Assembly: GCA_016987375.1 (NCBI GenBank)
Contig: PJRA01000553.1
Span: forward strand, 53,785-98,004
From: Brachionus koreanus
Taxonomy: Eukaryota > Rotifera > Eurotatoria > Ploima > Brachionidae
Direction: 5' to 3'
DNA: 44,220 nt
Made by a program: the position numbers and the translations under genes. Shown piece by piece: positions 17,244 through 28,100 of the stretch (the stretch's first letter is position 1; each line of letters starts with the position of its first letter). The notes below the pieces were generated by a model. The model saw nothing but the letters and a program-made list of their open reading frames with translations. It did no database searches and had not been told where the DNA came from.

Positions 17244-17902
17244 TCAAAGTCCCAATGATTTTCTGACTGACTTTCTAGCGATTTCATTAAATTTAGCTCT
17301 ATCCTGCCTATACATTTTAGCTGCATCAACATTTGCAGGACTCTCATCGTTGGGCTCTGCTAACATTGAGACAACTGATATCAAAATTTTTTCTATAGAC
17401 TGTACTGGACTCCATCTTTCTGAACTAGACTCGTAGCCAGTCGGATCATCACCGGGTGGATGCAAGATCGAAATGCATACTCTTCCATCTGGATAAACTA
17501 ACACAATGAAATTTTTTTATTAAAATTACTATTATTAAAGAAATTTACTATTTGGGTGAAATATTTCACTAACAAATTTCATAGTTGGAGGGCTTAAGGG
17601 ATAGTCGCTTGGGAAAGAAAGATTGGCTACAAAAACTCCGTCTTCAAAAGGAGTACCTTCTGGACCACTTGAATTTTAAAAATTAAATATTTAGCCTAAT
17701 AAAATAAAAGTGACAAAAATTACGTGATTAAAGATTCCCATTCGAAAAAGTTTTCCTCTGTGATCGGACCTGCAACTATTCCCTCAGGTGGATTTTCAGA
17801 CAATTCTAGAAACTGCTATTGAAAACATCCATTAGAAAAGAAAAATCGAAAAGTCTTACGCTTAAATTCGACCATCAGTCTACGCAAAGCCGATCCAGCC
17901 AT
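17244..17902 (-). CDS. UBE2G2: Ubiquitin-conjugating enzyme E2 G2 (ER-associated degradation E2)
   Basis: This E2 takes ubiquitin from E1 on its active cysteine and passes it to substrates with ER ligases such as gp78 and HRD1. Four exons on the minus strand: 17860-17902, about 17724-17814, 17549-17667 and 17244-17497, giving 168 codons (human 165). It begins [13 protein letters not shown] like the human protein. The HPN motif is followed by [12 protein letters not shown]; the active Cys is at about residue 92. The acidic loop after it, [16 protein letters not shown], is the hallmark insertion of the UBE2G/UBE2R group. The C-terminus [10 protein letters not shown] matches the family. The first intron is odd: joining in the conserved frame requires a boundary that is either GT...GC or CG...AG, because the donor GTAAG leaves one extra C before the expected AG. 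Confidence 0.93.
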
Positions 17903-18028
17903 TTATAATCTATTAATTAGAATATTTAAATCTAAATTAAATTTTTTTTAATTAGACTCATGACAACAAAATTTAAGAATTAAAAATTTGATTAAAATTT
18001 TAATTTCTAAAACCCAAAACCTAGTGAA
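17903..18028. promoter_or_regulatory. Short divergent intergenic region, likely bidirectional promoter
   Basis: Only 126 bases separate the start codons of UBE2G2 (minus) and the Asn-rich protein (plus). Both promoters and both 5' UTRs must fit here or overlap. No TATA box or other element can be assigned in such AT-rich sequence. Confidence 0.4.
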
Positions 18029-18793
18029 ATGCATGAAGATATTATTTGGCAAAGAGAGATTAAAAACTCAAATGAATTGGATAATTTTGATCAACAAGAA
18101 TATATTGAATATCCAAGTATTCATTTTTTTAGTGAAAAAGAAAATTCTTTTTCTAACAAGAATAATAACAATTCTGCTAGCGAAAATTCAGTGTCTTATT
18201 TCAAGCTGTCAGATCTTTGCTGTAACATAAACATTTATTTAAAGAAGTTAATTGGCCAAGATAAAAATTTGGATGTGACAAACGATGTTTCAAATAGAAA
18301 TAATAATAACAATTTTGTTAATCAGCCTAAATGCGAATGTTGGACTGTTGAGGATTATTTTGACCAAAAGTTCACCCATAATTCAGGTTTAATGAATAAT
18401 AAAAAATTGATCAAACTAGATGAAAAAGAAAAAAATGATTTGCTTGATTTAAAAAATTTTGATTTTAATGAGAATAACTATATTAAAATTGATGGCAACA
18501 AAACAAATAGCTTTACAAGCACTAGTTCTCATTATAGCTTAAATAAAGTAGCCTCTAAATTAGAAATTACTTATCTTAAAAGGAGACCCAGTAAATTTTC
18601 ACTTACGTTGAATAAGCAAGAAACTAATGATAATTTTTTTGAAGATTTTGGATCTGATTTGGATATTGAAAAAAGCTTGCCAGATGACGATTTCTTTATC
18701 GAAGCCATTAACGAACTAGGCGTTAAATTATCTGAAGTTTCGACTTGTTTTGATTCTTTTGATTCTCAGTTTAAAAATTTTCAAAATTTTTAA
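18029..18793 (+). CDS. Unrecognised 254-residue Asn- and acid-rich protein
   Basis: An intact frame of 254 codons without introns, far longer than chance frames in this AT-rich DNA. It is divergent from UBE2G2 with 126 bp between starts. No known domain, signal peptide or membrane segment is seen. Features: two Asn runs (near residues 45-50 and 92-97), a Cys pair in LSDLCCNINIYLKKL, a CECWTVEDYF segment with two Cys and a Trp, a basic patch (KRRPSKFSLTL), and an acidic C-terminal third (EDFGSDLDIEKSLPDDDFF) ending in an amphipathic helix-like stretch, FFIEAINELGVKLSEV. It is probably a fast-evolving, largely disordered protein. The function is unknown. Confidence 0.6.
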   Translation: MHEDIIWQREIKNSNELDNFDQQEYIEYPSIHFFSEKENSFSNKNNNNSASENSVSYFKLSDLCCNINIYLKKLIGQDKNLDVTNDVSNRNNNNNFVNQPKCECWTVEDYFDQKFTHNSGLMNNKKLIKLDEKEKNDLLDLKNFDFNENNYIKIDGNKTNSFTSTSSHYSLNKVASKLEITYLKRRPSKFSLTLNKQETNDNFFEDFGSDLDIEKSLPDDDFFIEAINELGVKLSEVSTCFDSFDSQFKNFQNF

Positions 18794-18951
18794 AAACTGA
18801 AACGAATAACTTAATAGTAAAAAATTCATTTTACATCTTTAATTTATGAAAAGCACTAAAATTTATTATTATAAAGATGCAAATATAATTTTAGTTTTTT
18901 TCTAATTTTTATTCTTTAGCAAAGAGCATTGATCAATTTGAGATCATATCC

Positions 18952-18994
<43 letters not shown>

Positions 18995-19140
18995 TCATCT
19001 CCTTTATATTTATATATATTATTCAATAAACAATTATCTTCAAAAATTAACTTTAAAAAAAATTTAATAAATTTAAATCAATTTAGAAAACTTTTATTAA
19101 AATAATCTCTCGAACTAAAATTCACTAGTGAATAAAAATA
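18794..19140. other. Intergenic region with microsatellite
   Basis: Contains the (ATT)n tract described separately and 3'-flanking sequence of two convergent genes. Nothing else. Confidence 0.5.
18951..18994. repeat. (ATT)n microsatellite
   Basis: About 14 perfect ATT units in the 3' region shared by the Asn-rich protein gene and the ACBP gene. Confidence 0.95.
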
Positions 19141-19462
19141 TTAGTTCAAACCATATTGTTCAACTAATTGATTGACTTTGTTAATATATTGAGTTTCAGC
19201 TTCAGATTGAGCCATTCCTTTGAGTTTATCCCAAGCGTCCCATTTGGCTTTGCCTTTTAAGTCTAAAGAGAAAGTTCCTGGTCTGCTGGTATTGTTATCT
19301 CCAACTGTGGCCTGTTTGTACAAAGCATAAATATCCAACAATTCTTGGTCTGTTGGTTTAGCCTTTAAATTTTTTACTTTTTCTGCAGCAGCATTAAATT
19401 CCTTGTAGATAGAAAATATTATAAAAAATTAACTAAACGAAAATTTAACTCACAGCAGACAT
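19141..19462 (-). CDS. DBI: Acyl-CoA-binding protein (diazepam-binding inhibitor)
   Basis: A small cytosolic carrier that binds medium- and long-chain acyl-CoA esters and buffers them for lipid metabolism. Two exons on the minus strand: a 9-nt first exon encoding Met-Ser-Ala (19454-19462) and 19141-19401, with a 52-nt GT-AG intron, giving 89 codons; animal ACBPs have 86-90. The core is classical: [32 protein letters not shown] (with the acyl-CoA-contacting YKQATVGD), [12 protein letters not shown], and a final helix ending LVEQYGLN. The start is chosen because MSA matches the usual N-terminus and the donor GTGAGT follows directly. Identification is secure; paralogues are common in animals. 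Confidence 0.95.
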
Positions 19463-21566
19463 TTTTTGTGATTGAACGATTTAAAAAATATCTAAAATAA
19501 ATTTAAAAAGTACTTTTACTAGGCTAAAAATTGTAGCTAGAAAATTTTCATAAACCCAAATTAAAAAAATGTGGTTTTGAAGATTGAAAATAATTGTTTG
19601 CTTTCACTACATGCAAAAAAAGCTAACAATGCAAAATTGAGAAAATAAAATTGAAAAAAAAGAGCTATTCATATTTTAAATTTGATAAAAAGAAAAATTA
19701 AAGCTTAGTTAGTGAGAGGCAAACTTTTTGAATCGGATGATAAGTTGAAAATTTTTGAATTGAATTTAAGAATGCTTTTATTTTAAATAATCACTGAGTT
19801 TTACTATTTAAATTAAAATTCCTGAATAAATTTAAATTAACTAATTTAAATTTTTTTTCTAAAAAATCCGGTTTTTTAATTATGAAGTAGACAAAAAACG
19901 TTGATTTCTTTTTGCATATTTTTAGAGAAACTAAAATTTATAATTATTTCTTAAATTCTAAAAAAATTAAATTAACATTTTTAATTTTAAATTTTATTAG
20001 ATCTTTAATTAGTTTTAAAAAATAGTGTCATTAATTATTAAATATTCATGAGATCTGAAAATAATATCTATGATTGAAAAATAATTCCTGAAATCTAAAA
20101 TATGAATTTTAGTTCATTTATCTTTTTCCTTTTTAATTAACAATTAGACTTAATGAAAATTACTATGGTAACTAAATTTTTAATTAATTTCATCAATTTA
20201 AAATAAAATTTTATACCCTAATCATAGTAAAATTCTTTCAAACTGTTGAAAAAGGTCACAAAAAAAACACCTAAGTAGACTTTTAATTCTTAGAAAGAAA
20301 GAATTTCTAGATTACACAAAGGAACATGTTTTTTTTCTTTGTCAATCCATGAAAAAGATTAAGAAATGATTCTTAACTTTGAAATTAATGCGACTGTTTG
20401 AACATTTATCCTATGTGATTGAAGTTTAGTAGTTTTTTTTCTGTATTTTAAATAACAAAAAGTTAGAATCAATTTGAAAAATGAACACTCAAAGACTGAA
20501 AAGATTTTCCAACCCATTTTATTTGACCCATTTCGATTTTAGTTTTTTTACTTTTTTTCAATGAAAATAAAATTATTTTGTAACAAAAATTAAGCGATGT
20601 TTTATAATATTTTTGATTTAAGTTATGATGAAAAAAACAATGATTAAATTTATTGAATAAAAAACAAATAAAGGAAGTAACTAAAGGAATTCAAGAACCA
20701 GTCTTTGATTGTTAATTATTATGAATTTTATCTTTTTGATTCAAATTAAGTTTTCAACTTTTTAATTCAATATATAACTTAAAAATTAAATATTTTTTGA
20801 TAATTTAAGTTCTTGAAAAAAAAATATCGAGATTTTGTTAAAATATCATTCAAAGTTTTTTAACCCAAGAGTTCAGAAGGGTGGAGATTTATTCAGTATA
20901 AGAAGATGCATCTCTTAAGAAGAAGTGAAAAAGCATAAAATGTTCAATTATCGACCATTAATTGTTGAATAACAAATTTATTTGAGCCAAATATTTAAAA
21001 ACACTGGATGATGGATGATAAATTTCGGTTATTCTAAAGCAAAAATAATTTGATTCAAAATATTTTGTCATTTTCAAGTTGATTAAATTAAAATTGTTAA
21101 TATAAATCATTTTTTTAGTTTAAATTTTTCGGCATCTCGAAAAAATCTCAATCTTTTGAGAAAAAACAAAACTTGCTAATTATTGATGCTGTCCAAAGTA
21201 ATTTAAAAAGAAATGTTAAGATTGTTTTGAATGTCTTAAAACTATACCTTTAAGTTTATTCCAATTAATTAACTAATCTCTGATTTGAAAATGATACAGA
21301 ATGAATAGAATAAATTAATTTTTAATTAAAAATTGATTTAAAATACTTTTTTGATGTAAAAATTCTATATATGCTTAGAAAAAAAACCAAATAAGACATA
21401 TTTATTCACATTTTGATTTACCTTTATATTTATTATTATTATGATACATGTACACTAATAAAGCAAAATCAAAAATGTTAAAACAAAATCATAGTTTGTC
21501 GTCATCATTTGTCAATAATTTTATTGAAAAAAATAATCTCTTAGGTACCTAAAAGAGAATTCAAAC
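19463..21566. other. 2.1-kb AT-rich region between divergent ACBP and ERp44 genes
   Basis: No gene was recognised. Both promoters should lie here. It holds one copy (20549-20573) of a 25-base sequence that recurs exactly at the right end of the window. Confidence 0.5.
20515..20573. repeat. Dispersed repeat sharing a 25-base exact match with 44196-44220
   Basis: TTTGACCC followed by AT-rich sequence and then TACTTTTTTTCAATGAAAAT plus AAAAT. The same order, with an exact 25-base 3' part, occurs at 44166-44220. This is probably a fragment of a dispersed element; its family is unknown. Confidence 0.45.
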
Positions 21567-23388
21567 ATGAATTTTGGCAAAAATTTAGCATTGCTTTTGG
21601 TAGGAATCAATTGTATTAGTATAGCATAATTCAATTTTTTTTCTAGAGCGTGTGCTTCATCCATCAAGTCCATTCAGGTGCTCTTCAGCTAAATAAGGGC
21701 AACTTTGATTCAGTAATGTCTGGTAATGAGGTTGTTTTTGTTAATTTTTATGCCAATTGGTAAGTGCTAGAAATAAAATGTTTTTTTTTTCTAATTTTTA
21801 ATTAAAAATTTTATAGGTGTCGCTTTAGTCAAATGTTGGAACCAATTTTCGATGATTTTGCCGAAAAAGCTAGTGCTAAATTTCCCGTAAGATAATTAAC
21901 TAAAAAATACTCGAAAACCTATAAAAAACAACTTTAAGATTGGAAAATTAAGTATCGCTAAAGTTGATTGTGAAGCTGAAAGTATATTTTCAATTATCTC
22001 ATTTATTTTTTTCTAAAAACAAAATTATTTAGGCGATATCGCCCTTAAAAATCAAGTTAATAAATATCCAACTTTGAAACTGTTCCGTAATGGAATAGCA
22101 TTAAAAAAAGAATATAGAGGAGCAAGGTATTTTGTATTTCTAGACAAAAAAAAATTCATTTTCTTTAAAATATTTTCAATTATTTTAATAAAGATCGACA
22201 GAGGCCTTTCTGGCATACATTAACGAACAGCTTCAAAATCCGATTAAAAAAGTAGCTACCTATCCGGAATTTAGCATTGCTTTGAGCGAGGTAAACTTAT
22301 CTAATTTTTCTTTTAAAATGTTTCTGAATTTTTTTCAAAGAAAAAAAAAAGAATTTTAATAGGCTATTTTTTGAGTGATCAAGTAGAGTCCTATAAAGCT
22401 TTTGAAAAATTATCAAGCATTTTGCGTGACAGTTGCTCATTTATTGCTGTTTTAGCGTAAATTTTAACTTTTTTTTTAAATTTTTCTATTTTAAATTTTT
22501 CCATTAAGTGAACAAGATAAAGTACAACGAGACAATCCAGAGCAAATATCTTTCAAACAAGTAAAAACAAAATCCTAAAGTATAAACTTGCTTTGTAATT
22601 TAAACCAAGGATTTGGAGCATAATGAAATTGTTTTTAATGGAGATTTAAATAACTATGAAACTGTATATGCTTGGGCTAATGAAAAATGTACTCCTTTGG
22701 TTAGAGAAATAACATTTGAAAATGCTGAAGTAATTAAGCAGCACAGTTTTTGAAACAGGAAATTAAATTAAATTTTTAGGAATTAACAGAAGAGGGCTTA
22801 CCGTTTCTTATTTTATTTCACAAGCCGGAAGATACTGAATCTGTTAAAGTGTTTGAGAGAGAAGTGGCACGACAACTCCCACATTTTAAAAGTATTTTAT
22901 TTTTTTTTGTAATTGGGGCTAAAAAACATAAAATATTATTATAGACGCAATCACCTCTGTTCATGCCGATGGAAACAAATTCTCGCATCCACTACATCAT
23001 CTAGGTAAAACAGCTGCGGATTTACCAGTTTTGGCAATTGATAGTTTTAGACATATGTATTTATTTCCGGATTATAAAAAAATGACGTATGATTAACTAG
23101 ATTTTTTTTAATAGAAATTTTTAAGAAAAATTACATTGTAGGGAAGGAACTAATTTGGCTAAGTTTGTAGAGGATTTGCACTCGGGAAAGCTTCATCGAG
23201 AATTTCACAATGGACCAGATCCGACTCCAGAGCCTTCAAAAGCTGAACCATCCAATGATAAACATTTACCTAATTTGAAAGATGATAGGGATAAACCGAA
23301 ATCTCCAACTACTCCTCCAGAGTCTGTTTTCATTAAACTAGCTCCATCAAAAGATCGATATTCGATAAAATATGACGGTGAATTATGA
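21567..23388 (+). CDS. ERP44: ERp44-like thioredoxin-domain ER resident protein
   Basis: ERp44 retrieves unassembled or ERO1-type clients from the cis-Golgi/ERGIC to the ER through a single reactive cysteine. Twelve exons: 21567-21599, 21647-21759, 21817-21886, 21939-21981, 22033-22126, 22194-22290, 22341-22456, 22509-22560, 22610-22729, 22780-22891, 22945-23086 and 23142-23388. All have GT/AG borders and sum to 412 codons (human 406). Residues 1 to about 22 are a signal peptide. The thioredoxin active site is WCRFSQ with C50, the ERp44-specific CRFS in place of CxxC. Further family blocks are YPTLKLFRNG, CTPLVREITFENAEELTEEG, AIDSFRHMYLF and DLHSGKLHREFHNGPDP. The C-terminus is YDGEL where KDEL-type RDEL is usual, an oddity for retrieval. 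Confidence 0.95.
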
Positions 23389-23740
23389 GAAAAAAAATGC
23401 AATTATTTCTTCTGAAATTTTCAAATCAAAACCTTTTGTAGATTTTAAAATCTAAAGATGAATACAGATTTAGAACAGTTGAAATTTTTTTATTTTATTT
23501 CAAAACTGATGATAAATGAAATTGTCATCTATAATAATCATTAGGCCTGATTTAAGTTTAGTTTTATGATGAACTTTCTTGATATAATGAAGCTTAATTT
23601 TGTTCTAATTTATTTTATTATTCTAATTTTATCTGAAAACAAATCAGCATTTTTCTCTAAAATAAAAAATAAAAAAAGTTTGTTTGAAATATTTTTTTGT
23701 TTAAAAAAATTTATCTGATATTTTTTAAATCATGTCTAAA
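23389..23740. other. 3' flank of ERp44
   Basis: AT-rich 3' UTR and intergenic sequence; several AATAAA-like signals, no gene. Confidence 0.5.
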
Positions 23741-24093
23741 TAACGGGTGAGTCATAGTGTTTTGAAAAATTTTCAAATCTAAATTGAAATAAGAAAAGAT
23801 ATTTGGACAGAGCTAAAATTTCATCCACTTATTCTTCTTGTATATTTTTTTATGTTAGGTTCTGGGTCCATGCATGCAATTGGCTCTCTAGGCCCAGAAA
23901 GTTACCTGGTACCTTTTAGGTCGAGTGTCACCGACCTTAATTTTGTAATTTTTTAATAATTTTTGTAATTTTTAGCTTTAAAATTAATGAAGAATGTTGT
24001 AATAAATGTATGAAATTTTAGATCTTTCCGAATATTTGTTCTTATTTTAATTTAGGTTTGAAAATTTTGCATAACATTATAACTCACCCGTTA
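23741..24093. mobile_element. MITE with about 60-bp terminal inverted repeats
   Basis: Left end TAACGGGTGAGTCATAGTG and, read inward from the right, TAACGGGTGAGTTATAATG. The similarity runs on through (A/C)AAAATTTTCAAA and CTAAATT(G/A)AAATAAG. The middle is unusually GC-rich for this window and includes the small hairpin AGGTCGAGTGTCACCGACCT near 23919-23938. The length is 353 bp and no coding frame is present. The family is not recognised; a TAA or TA target is possible. Confidence 0.75.
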
Positions 24094-24193
24094 TTAAAAA
24101 ATTTGACTTTTCTAATAAATGAATTATCAAATTTTTATTCATCCTGCTAATAATCTTGGAGTGTTTCGCCAGAAAGATATTATTTAGGTGGAA

Positions 24194-24424
24194 AATGATG
24201 ATCAGATGGAAGATCTTGGAGTATTTTTTTTCAAGATCGTCCATTAAAAGGAAAAAAGAAAAATTAGAATTCATGCTTTGACAGAATATTATTCAATTCT
24301 TTAAATTGTATTTTTGGTTCTAATTTATAGCCTAATTTTAGAGAAATTTTCCATAAACTTTTTATTTTTAATTGATGATCTTGAAAAAAAATAAACTCCA
24401 AAATTTTTCATCTGATCATCAGTA
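24194..24424. repeat. Imperfect inverted repeat (about 50-bp arms)
   Basis: The arm at 24194-24246 (ATGATGATCAGATGGAAGAT, CTTGGAGTA, TTTTTTTTCAAGATCGTC) pairs with 24372-24424 (TTGATGATCTTGAAAAAAAA, ACTCCAAAATTTTTCATCTG, ATCATCAG). This is probably another foldback or MITE element. The spacer is about 125 bp and non-coding. Confidence 0.6.
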
Positions 24425-24539
24425 TCCAACTCAATAATAACTAAAAAAATTACCACAAGGTTATTGATAGATAGAGAATGAAAAAAATTTAGACTTTGGT
24501 GCCATATTAATCAGGCTTGTTTATAAGTCATAGTTTTAA

Positions 24540-24640
24540 GTCTAAGTCACAAAAAATCAATTCAAAGTTATGCTTTGACTTTAAAAAAAAAATTAAGTCA
24601 TTGACTTGACTTGACTTGTGACTTAAAAACAAGTCAAAGT
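24540..24640. repeat. Cluster of AAGTCA/TGACTT motifs
   Basis: Includes GACTTGACTTGACTTGTGAC and facing AAGTCA copies (AAGTCTAAGTCAC, ACAAGTCAAAG). A similar cluster is at 41118-41205. Both lie beside palindromic elements, so they may be subterminal parts of one repeat family. Confidence 0.45.
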
Positions 24641-25190
24641 TTGGTATTAATAATTTCTATTGAAATTAGATTTAGATTTTGAAAATAAAAATAAAATTCT
24701 AAATAAAATAAAATCATTTTTAGACTATATTTTATCGAAAAAAAATTGGAACATATATAAAGTAATTTAGTGACATAGTACTGTAATAATCGGTGTTTGC
24801 CACTAACTGTGGCATTATTTATTCAACAAACTAAACTAAATGATTTAATTAAGAAATTTTCTTTAGAGCAAAAAACATTTTCTAATAGGAAAAATCATCA
24901 AGAGTTAATTCAAAATTTATTAATAATTGCTTTATTTTGAAATCATTGATTTTTAATTTTATTTTTTGGTTTATTATCTGTTTTTATCAACTCATATAGC
25001 AAATTTTAACTAAAAAAAAATTTTTATCATAGTTATAAGAATGTGTCTATAAAAAATTGTGTAAATAAATAATGAATTTAATTACATCTTATTTATTTTT
25101 AATGTTAAATTATGGTTTAAATTTTAAAAAATAAAAAAAATTAGTATTAATAAGTTATTTTCTTCTTTATTCTAAAAAATTCTCAAAGTT
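24641..25190. other. Intergenic region downstream of GPD2
   Basis: AT-rich; no gene recognised. Confidence 0.5.
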
Positions 25191-28100
25191 TCAAACTCCA
25201 CCTCCACTTCGGGTTGTGTTTATTTTGTTTTTGATTGAACTTGCTTTCGAAAATCGACTTTGACCAATTGCTCCTGTTTTCAATGCGGACATTAGCTAAA
25301 ATTTTTATTAATTGAATTTTTTGCATTCTTTATTACTGCAAACTATTACCTGTAAAAACTAAAAAGAAAAAAAATTAATTTGCAATTAAAAATTAAATTC
25401 TAAAATTTACTTCATCTAATTCGATGAGTCCGTTTTTATTTGTGTCTACTTCAGTTATCAATAAATGTAATTCATCTTCCGGAATTTCTTCTTGAGATTC
25501 CTTAAAAGAAAATTATTATTTCTATTAATAAAAAACAATAATTTTTATTAGTGAAAATTTTAATAAAGATTTTTAAAAATCAATTTTTGTTTTTAAATTA
25601 TTAAAATAAAATAAAATGAAAGTGAGTTTTTGTGTTAAATTCAAATAGAATTTTAGCTTTTTGAGTTTAAATTTAAATTTACACAACTTGAGAACAAAAT
25701 TTTCTGAACTTAACAATTTTTTTTATCTCAAGTTCAAGGATTTTTTACTTAATTTGGAATAAAAAATCTGTTTTTTTTTTAAATCTAAAAAAAAAGCCAT
25801 TGTGAATTCCAAAAGTGAATTCCAAAAGTCTAAAAATTGTTCTTCGCTCATCATCTATTTATTTTATCTCTATGCAAAACAATCAATATATTTTTATCGA
25901 TTTATCATTACATATAATGTTCTGGAAACTTGCAGGAATTAATTTTGGCTGATGAAATATTTCATTCATCTAAAACATCTGCAAAACAATTTTTAGACGT
26001 TTAGAAAAAAAATATTCCCCTAAAAAATTAAATGTGTTAATGTCAGTTACATCTTTGTTAAAAATAATTGAGAATGGAATTAACTTACGCGACTCGAGGC
26101 CTTTCTAAAGCCAAAAAAGCCTTCCTCATCTTTATATTTCTATTTTTTTTAACAAATTATTAAAATTTCAAATGAATTTGATTAAATCTGGTTCAAAATA
26201 TTGCAAAACCGTATTTACTTTAAAGAAAGCTCTTAAATCTTTGTGAGTTATGTAGCCTTTATTTGATTTATCCAAGCTTCTAAATCGTTTAATATATGTG
26301 CTAATTTCTTCTTTGCTGAAGTTTATCGGAACTGTTGTTTTCATTTGATACTTCAAATTCAAACCCATTTCTCGTTTGAGAAATTCTTTGGCGTGTTCCA
26401 ATTCTTCTTGCTGCTTCTGCTTACTCCATTTCAATTCACTTGCCATAATCTCCACAATTTCTAATCAAATAAATAGTTTTTAAAATTAATTTTGAGCTTA
26501 AAGCGTCAAAAAAAGTCTAAAACATATAATTACTTGGTAAGGCTTCATCAGCCGCAAGAACATTCAAAAAAGACATTCTGGTGCGTCGAGCGATAACATC
26601 AACAGCACTTCGAGCATACTCTTTAACAGCATATTTAACTTCTGCATCAATATATGGAAATTCTTGATGTAGTCTAACACCAACTACTGGCCATCGCTTG
26701 CCAGTCAAACTACTCAGTTCGGCGACTTTATCTGCTTGATCGCCATAGGTGTTAGACAAATGAATAGCAACTTCTGTTTCAATTCCAAAATCTTGAGCAA
26801 GTCTGATATAAGACGTTGGAGTCCAATTGTGGCCACCCTCAAGAAATAGACCTTTTGTAATGCATTCATTTTTTGGTTTAAGTCCACATGCCTCAATTGC
26901 AGCATCGATTGTTTCCTCAGCCATATGTCGATAAGTAGTCCATTTACCTCCGGCAATGGTGATCAATTTAGAGTCCGAAACATGGACTATATGATTACGG
27001 GCTAATGACTGTGTATCTGCTTTGTTTGGATCGCTAACCAAGGGTCTAATGCCTGACCAAGCACTCAATATATCTCCTCTTCTGACTTGTACATCATTAT
27101 TCAGATAATTCTTGATTTCATTAATGATAAAATTAACATCATCTTCAGCCGGAGTAGGATAATCAGTTAAAGCACATGGTGTATCTGTTGTACCGGCCAT
27201 AGTATGTTTTTGCCAAGGTAAAAAGAAAATAACTCGTCCGTCACTTGTACTAGGATCTAAGAGACCCATATTCTGAGGACTGTAATAATCGGGCAAAACA
27301 ATATGAACTCCTGATGATGGCTGGCAGATATTTGGAATTTTTTCATTATCCATTTGACGGATTGTGTCAGTGTAGGGACCAGTTGCGTTTATAATAGCTT
27401 TGGCTTTAACAGAAAATTCTTTGCCAGTATATTTATCAACACATTTGGCGCCAATAACTTTTTTTTGCCCTTTTTCATCTTCCTCATGAACTAGTTCAGT
27501 TACAGCAACATGATTAGCTACATTAGCTCCAAGACGAGCCGCAGTCATTGCTAATGAAATGTTCATTCGAGCATCATTGTGCTGTCCGTCGTAGTAAACA
27601 ATTGCTCCCACTAAAGACTCCTTTTTTAACATGGGAAACAACTCCAAAGCAGTATTTTTAGATATAAAATAACTTGGTTTTAACAATTGTCGTCCGGCGA
27701 CCACATCATAAGCTTTAATACCTACCCAGAAGTAAGGTATCTGCCATAACCTGGAAAATAAATTTTCATGAATAAAAATAAAGCAAAAATTTGAAAAATT
27801 ACTTGTAAACAGGTAACATAATTGGAAAAGGATAACTTAGATGTGGTGCTATATTTATCAGATTAGCTCTTTCTGTAAGTGCTTCTTTGACCATTCGATA
27901 TTGTTCAATATCGAATTGCATAATTGCTTTTTGTAAATATCTCACACCGCCATGAATTAATTTGGTGCTACGACTGCTAGTTCCAGAAGAAAAATCATAT
28001 TTTTCGACTAATGCAGTTTTTAAACCACGACTGGCCGCATCTACGGCACAACCAGCTCCGGTAGCACCGCCACCTATTATTAAAATGTCAAATTCAGGTG

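Noticed and set aside
24077..24274. 65-codon minus-strand frame
   Set aside because: It runs across the end of a MITE and the arm of an inverted repeat; no protein features.
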